Notes under the pieces: model-generated
Databases searched by the model: none
What the model was told of the DNA's origin: nothing
Seen by the model: only the letters and a program-made list of their open reading frames with translations
Made by a program: the position numbers and the translations under genes
Part shown: one piece after another, positions 1 through 13,200 of the stretch
Layout: the number at the start of each line of letters is the position of its first letter
Numbering within the stretch: the first letter of the stretch is position 1
Origin: Schistosoma haematobium
Lineage: Eukaryota; Platyhelminthes; Trematoda; Strigeidida; Schistosomatidae
Length of the DNA stretch: 64,000 nucleotides
Direction of reading: 5' to 3'
Assembly: GCF_000699445.3 (NCBI RefSeq)
Contig: NC_067198.1
Coordinates: 20,044,536 to 20,108,535 of the forward strand

Positions 1-198
1 ATATCTTCGGTTGATTTTATTGGTGAAATGTCTTTTCTTTTGATATTATATAACGTGTATTATCTTTTACTCTTATTTCTAGTTTCAAAATGTTTATTAC
101 TGATTTATATTATGATTGAAATTTTCTTTTTTTTCAGTACTTTAGTAATCATTATCACTGGTGTTTGTTATATAAAATTCACAATTTATAACAGATCA

Positions 199-370
199 AT
201 ATTAAGTGCTCACACGCGAAACCAGTAGGTTCTGGGTTCGAATCCCGCAGGGATTGATATTGTGGATGCGCACTGTTGAGGAGTCCCACAATAGGACGAA
301 ACAGCCGTCCAGTGCTTCCAGGTTTTCCATGGTGGTCTAGCTTCAAATGATTCATGATCTTAACCATTGA
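199..370 (+). repeat. Family B tRNA-related repeat (copy B1)
   Basis: Holds a tRNA-like B box (GGTTCGAATCC near 235-245), a hammerhead-like segment (270-315), and the arm CCAGGTTTTCCATGGTGGTC seen in all better B copies. The left part of the unit is missing or diverged. Confidence 0.8.
270..315 (+). ncRNA. Degenerate hammerhead ribozyme (B1)
   Basis: Stem I GCACTG/CAGTGC is perfect, stem II GTCC/GGAC and the GAAA core are intact, and C17 is present. The first core box reads TTGAGGA instead of CTGANGA. C3 pairs with G8 in the active site, so this copy is probably inactive. Confidence 0.65.
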
Positions 371-920
371 GATTAATATTTCTTAAAATAAGTTGTTTCA
401 TTAATTGCATAAATGTCATTAATCACTTAACTTCAGTTTGAATCTAACAGAAGTGATTTCTGGCTTTTGCTATTTTGTTGTTTGTCAAAGTTAATATACT
501 ATCAAATTTAGTCTACTAATATAATATAATACTTATATAAGTAAGTAACCAATCAAATTAGAGTTAGAAGTTGTATGTATGGTGAATTGAGTATAGATGA
601 CCTTCAATTTGTGCAGAATTATGATTGTTTTTATTACATAAAATGCACACATAATAATGTGACTAATAAAAGTATGTAAAAAAGACAATGAGACTGGTAA
701 AAAATAAAATAGATAAGTGAATTTATTTTGTAAAGAATTGAGTTGTTATACAATTTTATTAATTCAGTTCAATTGAAGAATTTCTTATAATTTCTAAATG
801 AGATATTTGGATTATTATTATTATTTCTATAAAGTAAACTATGCCTTTGATATATAATAATATTATGATTAAAGAAAGAATATAATATTACCTATCAAAA
901 AGAATAAATCAATCAATAAT

Positions 921-1302
921 ATGTCAATTGATAATTTAAAGAAATTTTTACAAAGTTATGATTTTGAAAATTCCGGTGATTTAAACAAAATAGAATGGAT
1001 AAAATTATGCTCTAATTCAACAATTAATATATCTAGTGAATTATCATTAACATTATTCAATGAACTTGATACAGATAATGATGGATTAATTAAAATATCA
1101 GATATATTACAAGAATTAGAAATATGGAAAGCATCGAATCAATCAAATTGTAATTTGAATCATTTTGATAAAATTGATAATAATCAATATGGGAATGAAT
1201 GTAAAAATGAGGAATTAATATTAGAACAAGGTAATGGTGTTTTTGGTAAACATCAAACAGATCAATTATCAAGAATAATATCCAGATCGAATATAAAAAC
1301 AA
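921..1302 (+). CDS. RASEF: RASEF-like exon 1: EF-hand pair
   Basis: Encodes residues 1-127. EF-hand loop 1 has D14, E16, S18, G19, L21 and E25 in the expected positions. Loop 2 is canonical at D50, D52, D54, G55 and I57 but has Asp instead of Glu at the last position (D61). The donor is GTAGG after 1302. Reading through would stop at 1326-1328. The rest of the exon is Asn/Gln-rich and low in complexity. An in-frame TAA at 870-872 supports the start, although an upstream untranslated exon or trans-spliced leader site cannot be excluded. Confidence 0.85.
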
Positions 1303-3332
1303 GTAGGAACATTTTTTTAGTGAATTAAATTTTAATGGTTTTTTAACTTCTTTTCCTTTTTTCTTCTTCCTCTTCAAGATCCAGTTATCTTAGAAAGACG
1401 TAAAAAAAGATATCCAATAATTCCATCGGAAATAATCATACCAAATGAAGGAAGCGATCAATGGATGCCTAAAAAGGAAATTAATCCAGATGGATCAGAA
1501 GTTTTTACAACAACACCTATAGTCAAAACTCCAAGGTATGTAATCCAATATAATTTAATCTGAATATACATATTGACTTTGTAAAATGTAAGTATTTCTA
1601 GATTATTCACTGATAGACACTTTATATTTAGTGCTTGACGGTTAACATATAGATTAAATTTCACTTGATTTTACTGTCTTAAGTATGCTTTTTTATGTTT
1701 GAACTTGATGTTACAATAGTATATCAACATAAAGTGTAAATACTTGAGAACCTTAAGTTCGATAGATTAAGAAACTTCTGCATGGTGTATTATTCAAAAG
1801 AAGCACTACAACATTGACATAGATCTCTTTCAGCTATAACTGCTTACTCTATCTACAAAATCAGATAAGTTGCATGAATGAGACAGTGATTACTTCTCAG
1901 AGATAAACAATAATCTTTACTGTCAAATAATTTTTTTTCCGTACAAACATTCTTTTTTTTACGCTAAAGCGATGATTTGGGCGTTAACTTTAAGTTTAAC
2001 ATTTTAAATATTGGTTTCCTGTAATTGTACAAAAAGATATTTAATATATTGGTTCACTGATTTCTGTGTGACTGCTTCTAAACATTTTGTAAAGAAATGG
2101 AATACAGCTCTTTCGAAGACAGGTAATAAGGAGAGATCAAAAGATAGATTAATGGTTAATTACGTATAATAATCGCTCTGTTAACAGTCTATTATATTTT
2201 AGCAAATTCTTTTCTTATTTGGTTTGTAATTTCTTGAATCTCCCCTTTCTTGATATTAAGGACTAAATTTTGATCAGTCTTTCTTGACATGTGTGTACCC
2301 TGAGCGAATCGACTTGATACTGCCTTTAAGTCACAAGTATTTTAAGTCGATGAATAGTGGCTAGCAGTGGAATCCAGGACACGCGTCTCATCTCCTGTTG
2401 CGTCAGTTGGTGGCTATCTGGAGTCAGTTGTTCAGTGGATAACGCATTGGCGTTTGAGGCATAAGGTAATGGATTCGATTCTTGGAGATGCATCCAACCG
2501 ATGGGTCTCAAATAAGATGAAGCTCGTGTTATAGATTCCACTGCTAGCCACTATCTATCTTTCCTTACAGTTCTTTTTCAATCCAATGTACAACACATTC
2601 GAAATCAGATTAGATTCCTTGGTGGGAGATATATCAATGAGTGTTAAGTATAACTTGAGTTATTAATAAAACACTTGTAAATATGTGCCTTAGTTTATTG
2701 ATAATATAGTGATCTATACGTATAAATCTTTTTATCACATAGTATTATTGAGTTTGATGAAACTTTAAGTAAAATTCTAGTCTATAATTTTCAAAATACA
2801 ATTGACAATATGATGTATATTGTTACAACCCGTATATACCATATCGCAGTTAAAATGATTTTTAAAAAATATACCATCATTATCTTCACTATTTATATAA
2901 GAATTCGCATTTTAAAGTCATTTTCTTAATTGTCAAGCTCATATTACCGAATTGTAAGTCTATAGATATTAAATCATAAATAACAATATAATCCAGTCGT
3001 TTTTATTAGAAAAAAATTGCAGTTGTAATTATTTTTCACAGTTTACATCACAGATTGATCTTAATTTGACAACCACTAAAAACTAGAAACCATTGGACAA
3101 CTGTTTCGTCGCAGCATGATACTTCAGTAATGTACATTCCTAATCTAGTTGGCGAAAAAACCTGGTAAACCTGCAGTAAACTCTTAACCTTTAGATAGTT
3201 AAGTTGGCATTCAATAATTTACATGTCTAACTTCAATCGGTCTTGAATTTTATTTTAAATTCTTGTCAAAATAAAATAGATGTGGTTTAGTGTTTCAATA
3301 TTACTTAATTGATCTTCATCTTCATAACTGTA

Positions 3333-3384
<52 letters not shown>

Positions 3385-4188
3385 GGACATTCAAATAATC
3401 AATCATTCGATCAATCAATTAATCAATCATCCAGTTGAATTTCGATTAAATCTCATTAAGAGTGCAATAACAATTTTTGGTGTATGTATGCATGTAAATA
3501 CATGTAATTAGTTCACCATCTCAACCTAAGTTACTTTTAATTAATTAAACTTATTCATTCTCTATATTTCGGTTTAAATGAATAAATGAATCGTAGATAT
3601 CCGACAAATACTAATTAGTCCAAAAATAATTCAACTTCAGTGAAAAAAACAACCTAGAAGTGCAGTTACTTTTATTACTACTTACTATGAAGCATTAGCG
3701 TTGAAGATAATCTTGAACACGTTTTACTAAGTGTACAGATCAATCTAAGTTTGTTCTGTTGACTTATGATGAAAAGAAAATCAATTTCTGCACATACAGT
3801 CGTGGATTCAATCATGTTGTACTTGATATGTTGATTTATCTAAACACCGACTTCATTAATATGACTATTTAAACAAACTCACTAGTATAGAAATATATGT
3901 ATAGTAGATTTCTGATATATAAGATCATTTTCGGGAACACGGTGAGTGGAAAACTGTTGGATCTTTACCGCGTTAATGGCAATATATTTCCTTAGAATAG
4001 AATCTTGATAAACGTTAAACTATTTTTTTGGTTTAAAATAGCTATTTAAACGATGTTATTTTATGATTAAAATCTTCCCTAGAGTAGTACGCTTCATTAA
4101 AACCACTGAGTTGATTAAGTACAATATTTGTCAACGATTCATATATGTACATTTCCAGATTGGATAACCGAAAGAATTCAGTGATCCA

Positions 4189-4262
<74 letters not shown>

Positions 4263-7200
4263 CATTGAAATATAGAGATATATCACACAGAGGAAGTATT
4301 AAACTTTTCTTGGTCGGAATTCTAACATGACTAATCATATTTATCCACCTTACTTTTGACGACAGTAATTTAGCTGAGAATTTTAAATACGATCTTATTG
4401 AAAGATGAAGATAAATTATTGACCAAACCAATATTTCTCACTTACCATCTCCATGCTTATAGACAAGGCTTTTAGGCACAATTTTTTATATAAGGTTTGA
4501 TGAAGTAGACGGAATGAATTATGAATCTATGATTTTATGGTTAAAATCCGAGTATTTAAAACATGAAACCACTACTACATCCTCCGAACTTTCAGTTTAC
4601 TAATCAAATTTCCTATATGAACTGTTGATATTATTGGCATTACTATTATTCATGGTTTTACAAACTGAAGCGATGTGACACTTGTTAGGTATGCAGAGGA
4701 ATATGCCAATAATTATCGTGTTAAGTCGAATGGTGTCCTTGAACGTTAAATGGACATTTCCCATTGATCGATGTTTGTTTCACTTGTTAAATATATTGTA
4801 AATGTTGTTTTCTATTTTATGGTACGATGTGGTTTGTTTGGTTAGTATATAAATAGAGTATGTCTGAAATAAAATGATTCATAACTCAGAGGCTGTGACT
4901 TGTGTTCTAGACTCAACTGGCTGGGCTAGACAGGGAAGCGGGACCAATCGGGACTCTGGGTCGTCCTTACGTGTTTTACGTGTCACAGAATCGATCGATA
5001 TAAACGCTGCTTATCAAAACCTGCAGTCCACCCGTTACAACAACACTATTTATTTTTAGAATCTTAAGTTTCAAAAATCATCAAATTTTATTTTATAAAG
5101 CAAAAAAAACACAGAAAGAAATTGGTATTAATCGTGGTGAAAATGTCTTTAATTATGGTACATATTAATATTTCAGATTTTCGGTATGTTTTTGTAAATT
5201 GTTTATGTAACTTATTAAATCATTACAAATACCCCTAATTTTCTTGAACACATGACAGTGTATATGATGAAGTAATTTATGTAACAAAAAGATAACATAT
5301 GATTTGATCATTTATAATAAATGAGAGAAAGGTGTAGTAAAGTTAAAATACAGATCTCAATTATGAATACTCATTTATTTAATGTGATTTTCTTTTAAGG
5401 GGTTGAAGTTATTCTAAACACATTCAACTTAAACTATTCAATATACAAAGATGATTACATTTATGCTATTTTTTAATTAGCAAACATACTTAGTGTATTA
5501 TAGTGTGTATCTGATGGAATGTGCATTTCATATCCTATTTCTGGTTATAATTCATCTATTCCAAGAAAGTATTTTTTACTTTATTGACTGATCATAAGAA
5601 TCAATAACTAAATACTGTATCTCTACTTCAATCTTTCATTTGATTTCATTTTTTCAATGTTGTGTTACATTAATTTATGTAGGATTACGATATATAGTGT
5701 TTATTTTACACACTCGTTTAAGAAAGAAAAATGTATTTCTACTTACATTATAGTGTAAGATTTTTGTTGTTGATAATTTCTACCTTTCTCTATCATTCGG
5801 TGATGTTTGTATTTTTAGTTTGAATTTAATTTTTCGGTGAAATGATATAAAATTAGGCATATTGTATCTTATATAGATATTAACAATTGAATATATTCTT
5901 GATTCACTCAGGCATCAATAATCTTCATTTCAACTAAATACAGTTTGTCTTAAATATTATCATGTCCTATAAAGGCATCCTTTTTTAATAGTAGTGTTTT
6001 CATTTTTTTTGTTTAAAACAGTTGGACTATAATTTACTGGGTGTTGTTTTACTTGTATTTTCCCGTTGTTATTTAGGACTGCAATTGATTAGTCTCTTGT
6101 TGGCATATTTGCATATTGTGCGGGTTGCCTCGATATAGCCTCATGTCACAAGCTTTTTAAGCAAAAATAGATAATGGCTAGCGGTGGGATCCAGGGCGCG
6201 CGTTTAGTTTTATTTTGGACTTGTCAGCTGGATGTGGCTGAATACTAAAGTTGATGTCTACCTGGGGATTCGAACTCAGCACCGTCTGCCCCAAATGCCA
6301 TCGCGTTATCCACTTAGCAACTGAGACCTGATGGTTACCTGCTTGTGAAATGGAGTGAAGTTTTAAATTCACTAGGTGTTATTTACGCGCAGGATGCACA
6401 TTTGCCAACGAGGGACTGATCAATTACAGTCCTAAATAACAGTGAGAAGATATAAGTAAAACAAAATTAGGTGAATTCAAAACTTCACTCCATTGCACAA
6501 GCAAGTGGCTATCAGGACTCAGTAGCTAAGTGGATAACGTGGTGGCATTTGAAGCAAGCGGTACTTTGTTCGAGTCCAGGAGTGAACATCAACCCTGGTA
6601 TTCCGCTACATCCATCTGACGAGTCCCAAATAGGATGAGACGCGCGTATTGGATTCCACTGCTAGCCATTATTCATCTTCGCATAAAATAGTTGGACTGT
6701 AATGTTTTGGTGACTTTGCATACATTTCTATATAGAAATGAATATTTAAAATACAAAGATGAAAAAAACACAATTAAGTTGATCAAAATAATGTATAAAC
6801 TATTTTTATGATATTTATTTACCAAAAGAATAGATTAATGACTGAACTATTTTCTAATGTCTACTTTAATCATAGCTTTGTCTTGATTTTCTATACAATG
6901 TTATTATAATATAGTTAGTGATTATGAATAAATAATGTGAAGAGAATATTTCTACATCAGAATGTTTTTTTGTTTGTATGTTTATTCATTATCTTTATGT
7001 ATATCGATCGTATATTGTATCACAATGTATAACACAGAATCTCTTGAATTAGTTCTAATCACGAGAGATAATTTTACATTTACAATAATATGGATTTATA
7101 ATTACTTGAAGATGATAGTGTGAAAATAATGTACTAATTATTCTTAACGTAGAGAGATTTTCTTAAACTTAGTCCTGTTTGTTTCTATTAGTACTTTATG

Positions 7201-10200
7201 TATTAAATTAAAGCATTAAATTTAACAGTTGGAATTTTACTTTACGCGATTTTCACTCATCAAAGACAGTAGAAGGTGGTTGGACAATATAGCAGATTGA
7301 TTAAGGCTAGATTATATAGACCATTAGATGTCGGCTCAGTGGTCTAGAGATTAAATGCTCTTGTGTTCGATCTCTGTTGGAGTTATGGATAAGCACTAGC
7401 ATGAAACAGTTGTCTAGTGCTTCCTGGTTTTGAGTGGTTGTCTATAGTGATGACATTTCTTAGTAAGAGGATCATTAGTCAAGTGTCTCACTTATATTAT
7501 GTATGTACATTTAAGTGGTTAATTCTAGGGTTTATGTATAGGATAGAGATGAAATTAGATAGCTCAAATGAATTAATAAATATTCAGTGTTAACCGTGAA
7601 AACGCGACTACATTAAATTCTTTATTTTCCTTACGGTTTTCTATACTAATTCGTCTAAAAATAAGTTATTATATGTCAAACAGTGATGATCGTCTGATTT
7701 TCTATACTGCTGTAATCTGGTTATTAAGTTATGTTAAATAACTCGACAGTGGACTGAATTATCAGGGACGTTTCTGTATTTTTACAGTCACATCTCTATC
7801 ATTCAATTAAATTGTCATGCATTAGTAATTTAAGTGGATTTTTTTAATCACAAACTGATATGAGATAAGGAAAGACAGGTAATCGAAACGTAGCTGAAAG
7901 CTGACAAACTGGTAGCGAATGAGAAAGAACGAGCTGTTTGATCTTTCCCAGTTTTAAATGGTTTTTTAATCTATGTTATTTCATCTTAAACATTGTCTTT
8001 ATAATTAGAAGTTTTTCTACTAAGAAATGACCTTATTATTTGTACCTATATCAAAGATAGCTTCTCCCCAATTGATAGCAGCTCAGGGATCACTGAGAAG
8101 CTGAAAGCAGTATAAAACTGTTTCGACAGTTTGGCACATGTGATTCAAACTAGACTTGAATTCTACACCTTCAATTTTCATCAGAAACTGTCTTTTATTT
8201 ATCCACTGCCGGTCCCAAGCCCGGGCAAAGAGGGGTTGGGCATGGGGTTAGCGACCCCATCTCGTAAAAAACTAGCTCGCTAATAAACCGCTAACCAGAA
8301 AAAAACACTTCAAACCATTTAAACTCTGCCCTGGGGGTTAGAAGGTCTTCACTGTGTCCGAATCCAAAAGAGTTCATATTCTTCAACTTCACTCAGTTTT
8401 AACAAAACACAACCATTACTCAATGACTACAGTGTGTCACAGTTTCACGTAATAATATTGGAATAGTCATTTCTTAAACTGTTCACTAATGAGCTCTGAA
8501 TAATTATTCACTTCAATTGTTTGGACGGATTGTTATAGTTCATGAGCATAGACCGAATCGAATTTCTTATTACTTCAGTGATGTTTTAACTATTGTTGTA
8601 TGGTTCCGTCAAAAGATATTTTGATTTCAGCAAATATGAATACCAGGAAAGTTTTATTTAGGGATTACTAGATAGTGTAAAGATTTCCTATATCCCAGTA
8701 GAAAAGTTTCTATGCTGTACACCAGATTCACTGAAATTAAGGCAACAGAACTGAATTCCATTAGGGGATACTTTTTATTTGCATCAATCTAATGATACAT
8801 TTTTGTAGGGCACCTGTATTAGAAGTCAGGTAAGTCATTAATAACACTAACGGTCGACAGTTTATCAGTAAACATTCACATAAAATTAGTATGACGCTAT
8901 CCATTCGACACCTAATGCTAGAAATGTTGTTTGGATGGTCAAATGTAGACAGAATATTATATGTCATAACCATCTGACACTTAGTATAATACCTAGTTTA
9001 GTTACGTTTGACCCACAAATACATCTATTTCGTTGATCAGTACAACCAATATGTTGAAAATGCCGTTATTTGAAAACTATTATTTGACATTTAGTGTGTG
9101 ACCAATCTGCTCAGCATTATTTTTGTAACTGTGTATCTAGTCCTCCTCAGTTTCTTAGGCGTTTCTTAAATACTTATTGGATGTAGTAGAAAGAAACTCT
9201 GGTTACTCCAAAGATCATTCACACAGTTCACAGTTATATAATATACCCTTGTGGGCCAGGATAGTTTTACATTGGTTTTCAGGAGAACCAGACACCATCC
9301 GGACTTTCACGTGACGACCCAAACAGTACAGCTCAACTCCTTTTAACAGGCTTTAAAGCTACAATCTGAATAATACAGCTCAATCCTATGGCGCAACCAC
9401 ACAGGTACCAAGCACCCTGGTGGACCATTCGCACCATTCATATACACATTCACATCACATCTATAGTCATTCAGATCAATGATCGCGTGAATCAATTATG
9501 CACAACACGAACAGGCCAAAGTTGACCTAGTCCGCTTACACGACAAACTCATTAATGTTAGCAATGGCGACATGCCTTACAATGTCGCAATGACAACGGC
9601 CCTCGAGAACACTGAAAACAACCACCAGTATGAATGAAGTCGGTTAACCAGCAAACCAACTTTTTGCATGAACAGTCAGCAAAACTTTCCAAAGCAATGC
9701 CAAACCATCGACAATACCAATGGCGAACCTCCAGCCACATATGAGACCTTCAGCTCTACATAGCCATATAGCTTATACTGCATACAACATATATGTAGGG
9801 TAGTAAGCAAAATAGCGTTCGGGCTTAAATAACGCTTAAAACCCACTGTCTGGTGTCGGAATACTATAACTAGACCACCAAGATCATTTTTATCGCGTTT
9901 GCGAAATCTTCATTTTTCCGACTTTTCAGACCCTGAGTTAGGGGTAGTATCCTTTACTCCAAAGATGATCTTTGTTATCTATCAAATGAAAAGTGGGACG
10001 CTATTTCATTTTATGAAATGGTGGAAAATATTTGTTTCTGGGGATGTGGATTTTGGAGGCATTGCGTTATATAGGCCAGATAGTTTCATTGTGAAGCTTT
10101 TATTGCCTTTCTGGACAACATGATCATTTACTTTAATGAAAAGTGAGCTGTTAAAATTTCTCGTCCATGGATTAATTGCTTGTTAACCTGAAATTTAGTT

Positions 10201-13200
10201 TGTTGTTTGCGTGTTCGTTTTAATTGCTTTCTCTCATAGTTTGAACTCTGATCCCACAGCTCTTAATTCCTTTTACTGACTAGTAGATTTGGTCGCTTTC
10301 ATTATGCTTATTGGGTTATTTTTAAACTGAGTATCAGGCTTCTAAAAATTCACTGGTTTTCTCTGTATTTCCGCTATTCAATATTTCAGTATCTTAGTCG
10401 AACTTATGTCCATAGTTATCCTCATGCATTGATATAAGCGAAGCTATGTTGTGATGTTCAATAGCTTACTCTTGTTCTCATAAAAGTAGATGTAAAAGGT
10501 GGCTACTCTTTCTTATGTATTGTTTCTTACAGTTACTACAATTTGTTTTGTAGATGATGTTTAGCTTGCCTTCGTTTGTCATTGTATCTTTTGGCTTGTT
10601 TAATACTGGTTGCAACGATTTGTCTGCTTATAAGCTACAGCTATTCCTAAAAGCTTTAACAATCTGTTTGTGGTCTCTGAGATACTCTCCATGTGGGATA
10701 AAATTATCTGTTTGGTGATTTTTGCTATTGAGTTTATAATTGATGGTAGATATGATTAACATTTCTTGATAAGATTTCGCACGTTTTCACCCTTTTCAGT
10801 ATGCATTTATCGAATGTTTTTTTCATTCCATCATGTCATGGTGATTCTGCAATGCGTTTTCGCTTTTTTGGATAGTGCTTGTATAAAAACTACCATGGAA
10901 TTGATTGGATTGTTGCTGTTGTAATTAAGTATTTGATTAAGTTTTGGTGATCAATATATCCAGAAATTGTGGTTTGTCGTCTATTTGTGTTTCTTATATG
11001 AATTTTATGTCATTGAAGATTATATTGATCAAAGTATCAATACTTTCGAGTGGGTGTTTTTTAATGATAATGAATCTGAATTTTCGGATTGATCATTCGT
11101 AAGAATGCAGTTTCCAGCCTCTACATAATTACTTTTGAGATTAATCCGGATGGGCTGAATGTTACCCCACCCCCTTTTATTTTTTTAATTTTTATTACGT
11201 CATTCCAACTCTTTCTGAATTTTATAATTACATCATTCATAACTGACCAATTTCAATTCATATCTCTCTTTATTAACATTAATCTATTTTCAGTTACTTC
11301 ATTACATAATCGTCTAATATGTTTTAATTCCATGATTTCTAATCACTATCTTAATTTTCTGGAACTTTCCCTCCCAAACTCTATATATTCGAAACAAAAT
11401 TTTATGACCTCACTAACTCTAACGAAATCTTTGCTACATTATGTTACATATATTCATCCTTCATCGCCCTCTGTTGTATAAATATGTCAATATCTATAAT
11501 AACTTTGAATTTCAAATATTTTAGGTTGTAAGCAGCTGATGAGAACCTAACGAAATAAAATGAATTCATATTATTCTGCACTAACCTTTGTTCTTGCTCT
11601 ATTTAATTTCATTCGCCACTGATATTATTTTGCCGATTGTCGAGTTTCCATAAATTTATTGTGTGTCGCATTATGTTATTCTGGCATGTATCGATTACAA
11701 AATTATTGACAAAGTAATCAATTATTGAGTAAAGGTTGATGAGAATCCGCATTCCTACAACATTTAATATACAATCGTTTAATTGGATTCTATTAACAGA
11801 CTGTTAATAAAATGTAAACATCGAATATAACGCCTATTAATGATCTGTTATTTTAAGTTAAACATTTGCCTGAAACAAAACAATTTATAACTGATTTTTA
11901 TTTCTTAGTTTCTAATCAAAAATAGGTTAACTCATGTGTCACCATGTAAATATTTATATATTCATACCTTGTGTAGGCAGTATGTTAAAATATGAACTCA
12001 CTGTGAATAATGATGATGATGATGATACAAAAACGTATACAACAGTTGAGCATGAGTAAAGCATGAGTAGTTAAGTGATTTGATGAAACAAAAAAAATTA
12101 ATGATTTTACTGACTTTTTATAAATCTATAGAAGATGGAGGAATTGTTTAATATGGTAAACAAATATGTGAATAATAGTGTATGTGCTTATATATATATA
12201 TACACTAAATTAACCTATTTACTTATTTGTGAAGTTCTCGTAACAATTAATACTACTTTTAATTAATAATGTCTGTTTTTCAGGTTTATCTAACATTGTT
12301 AATTATATATTTTTAACTAAATAATCAATAAATTGTCAATATTTCTTGGAGGAGATAGATTTTACTACAAACTATCACCCGTTAATAATATCTGATTATA
12401 CTTTTTTTAATGATAGGTATGTTTAAGAAGTTATGGATAAATTTAACTATTAAAAGTTATATTACTGAAATGTTTTATTTTGATAATTCTGTTAGAAAAT
12501 TTGTATTTTATAAGGACCACTTTTTAAAAAAAATAATGTCTATTATCTTTTCTCTTCCAAATATTTTATAGATAGATATCTTTAAGTAAACTAGATATGA
12601 AATGTTTATTTCAGTGAATTTTAATTTAAAATGTAAAATAATAAGTATGGATCTGTGAGAATATCAGTCCATTGGTTTTGAGTACTGTTGGAAGTATGAA
12701 GGCGGCTATCACTTCCCGGTTGCCCACACCATAGATGGGTTCTTCTGGAGGTACCTGGAAAGAAAATTAGATTATAAGTGGTTTTAGTGACCTGAGAGCG
12801 TGACTGCAGTGCCCAAGGGACAACTGTTTGAGGTCGGTCACACACGACCTTTTTGTGGATAATTTTCGTGTTAGCTCCGTACTTGTTGAGACCTTACTGC
12901 CGGAGACGGATATCCGTGGGATAAGGCGAGGTGTGCATTTTTAGTATCAACTGTTTCTAAACTCAACCCTCCTTGTGGGAAGGCAGCATCGTTGTTATGC
13001 TGGTTGTCTGAAGTTAACACCTTACTGCCGTCACACCTCTGTTCAGTCAGCCCTCAGACCATGGGTTTGCTGCTTTTAGTCTTACCGCTCTTCAACCGAC
13101 CTGTCTGGCATGGTAGGACCTTAAGGAACGACTGTCCCGGCCAGTATAGCTCGACTGACTCATCACGATAGGCAAGCGCGACCACCACGTCAAGGTAACA

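Larger units (their letters stand above)
1..920. other. Upstream region of RASEF-like gene
   Basis: Apart from the family B repeat at 199-370, this is AT-rich sequence without a recognisable gene. No clear TATA box or other core promoter element could be picked out against the AT-rich background. A minimal upstream ORF (ATG at 866, six codons) lies just before the start codon. The ORF at 28-228 is hydrophobic low-complexity sequence and is not called. Confidence 0.4.

Noticed and set aside
28..228. Hydrophobic ORF of 66 codons
   Set aside because: Low-complexity Leu/Ile/Phe from AT-rich sequence; its end overlaps a repeat; no recognisable motif.
235..245. tRNA-like boxes as real tRNA genes
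   Set aside because: Here and in the other repeat copies, only A- and B-box-like matches are present; no cloverleaf with anticodon arm and acceptor stem could be drawn.
4042..4431. ORFs with Tyr-Ile repeats on both strands
   Set aside because: Produced by the (AT)n microsatellite at 4191-4261.
11089..11481. 130-codon plus-strand ORF
   Set aside because: Pyrimidine-rich low-complexity intron sequence; no domain, no splice or start context, no conserved pattern.
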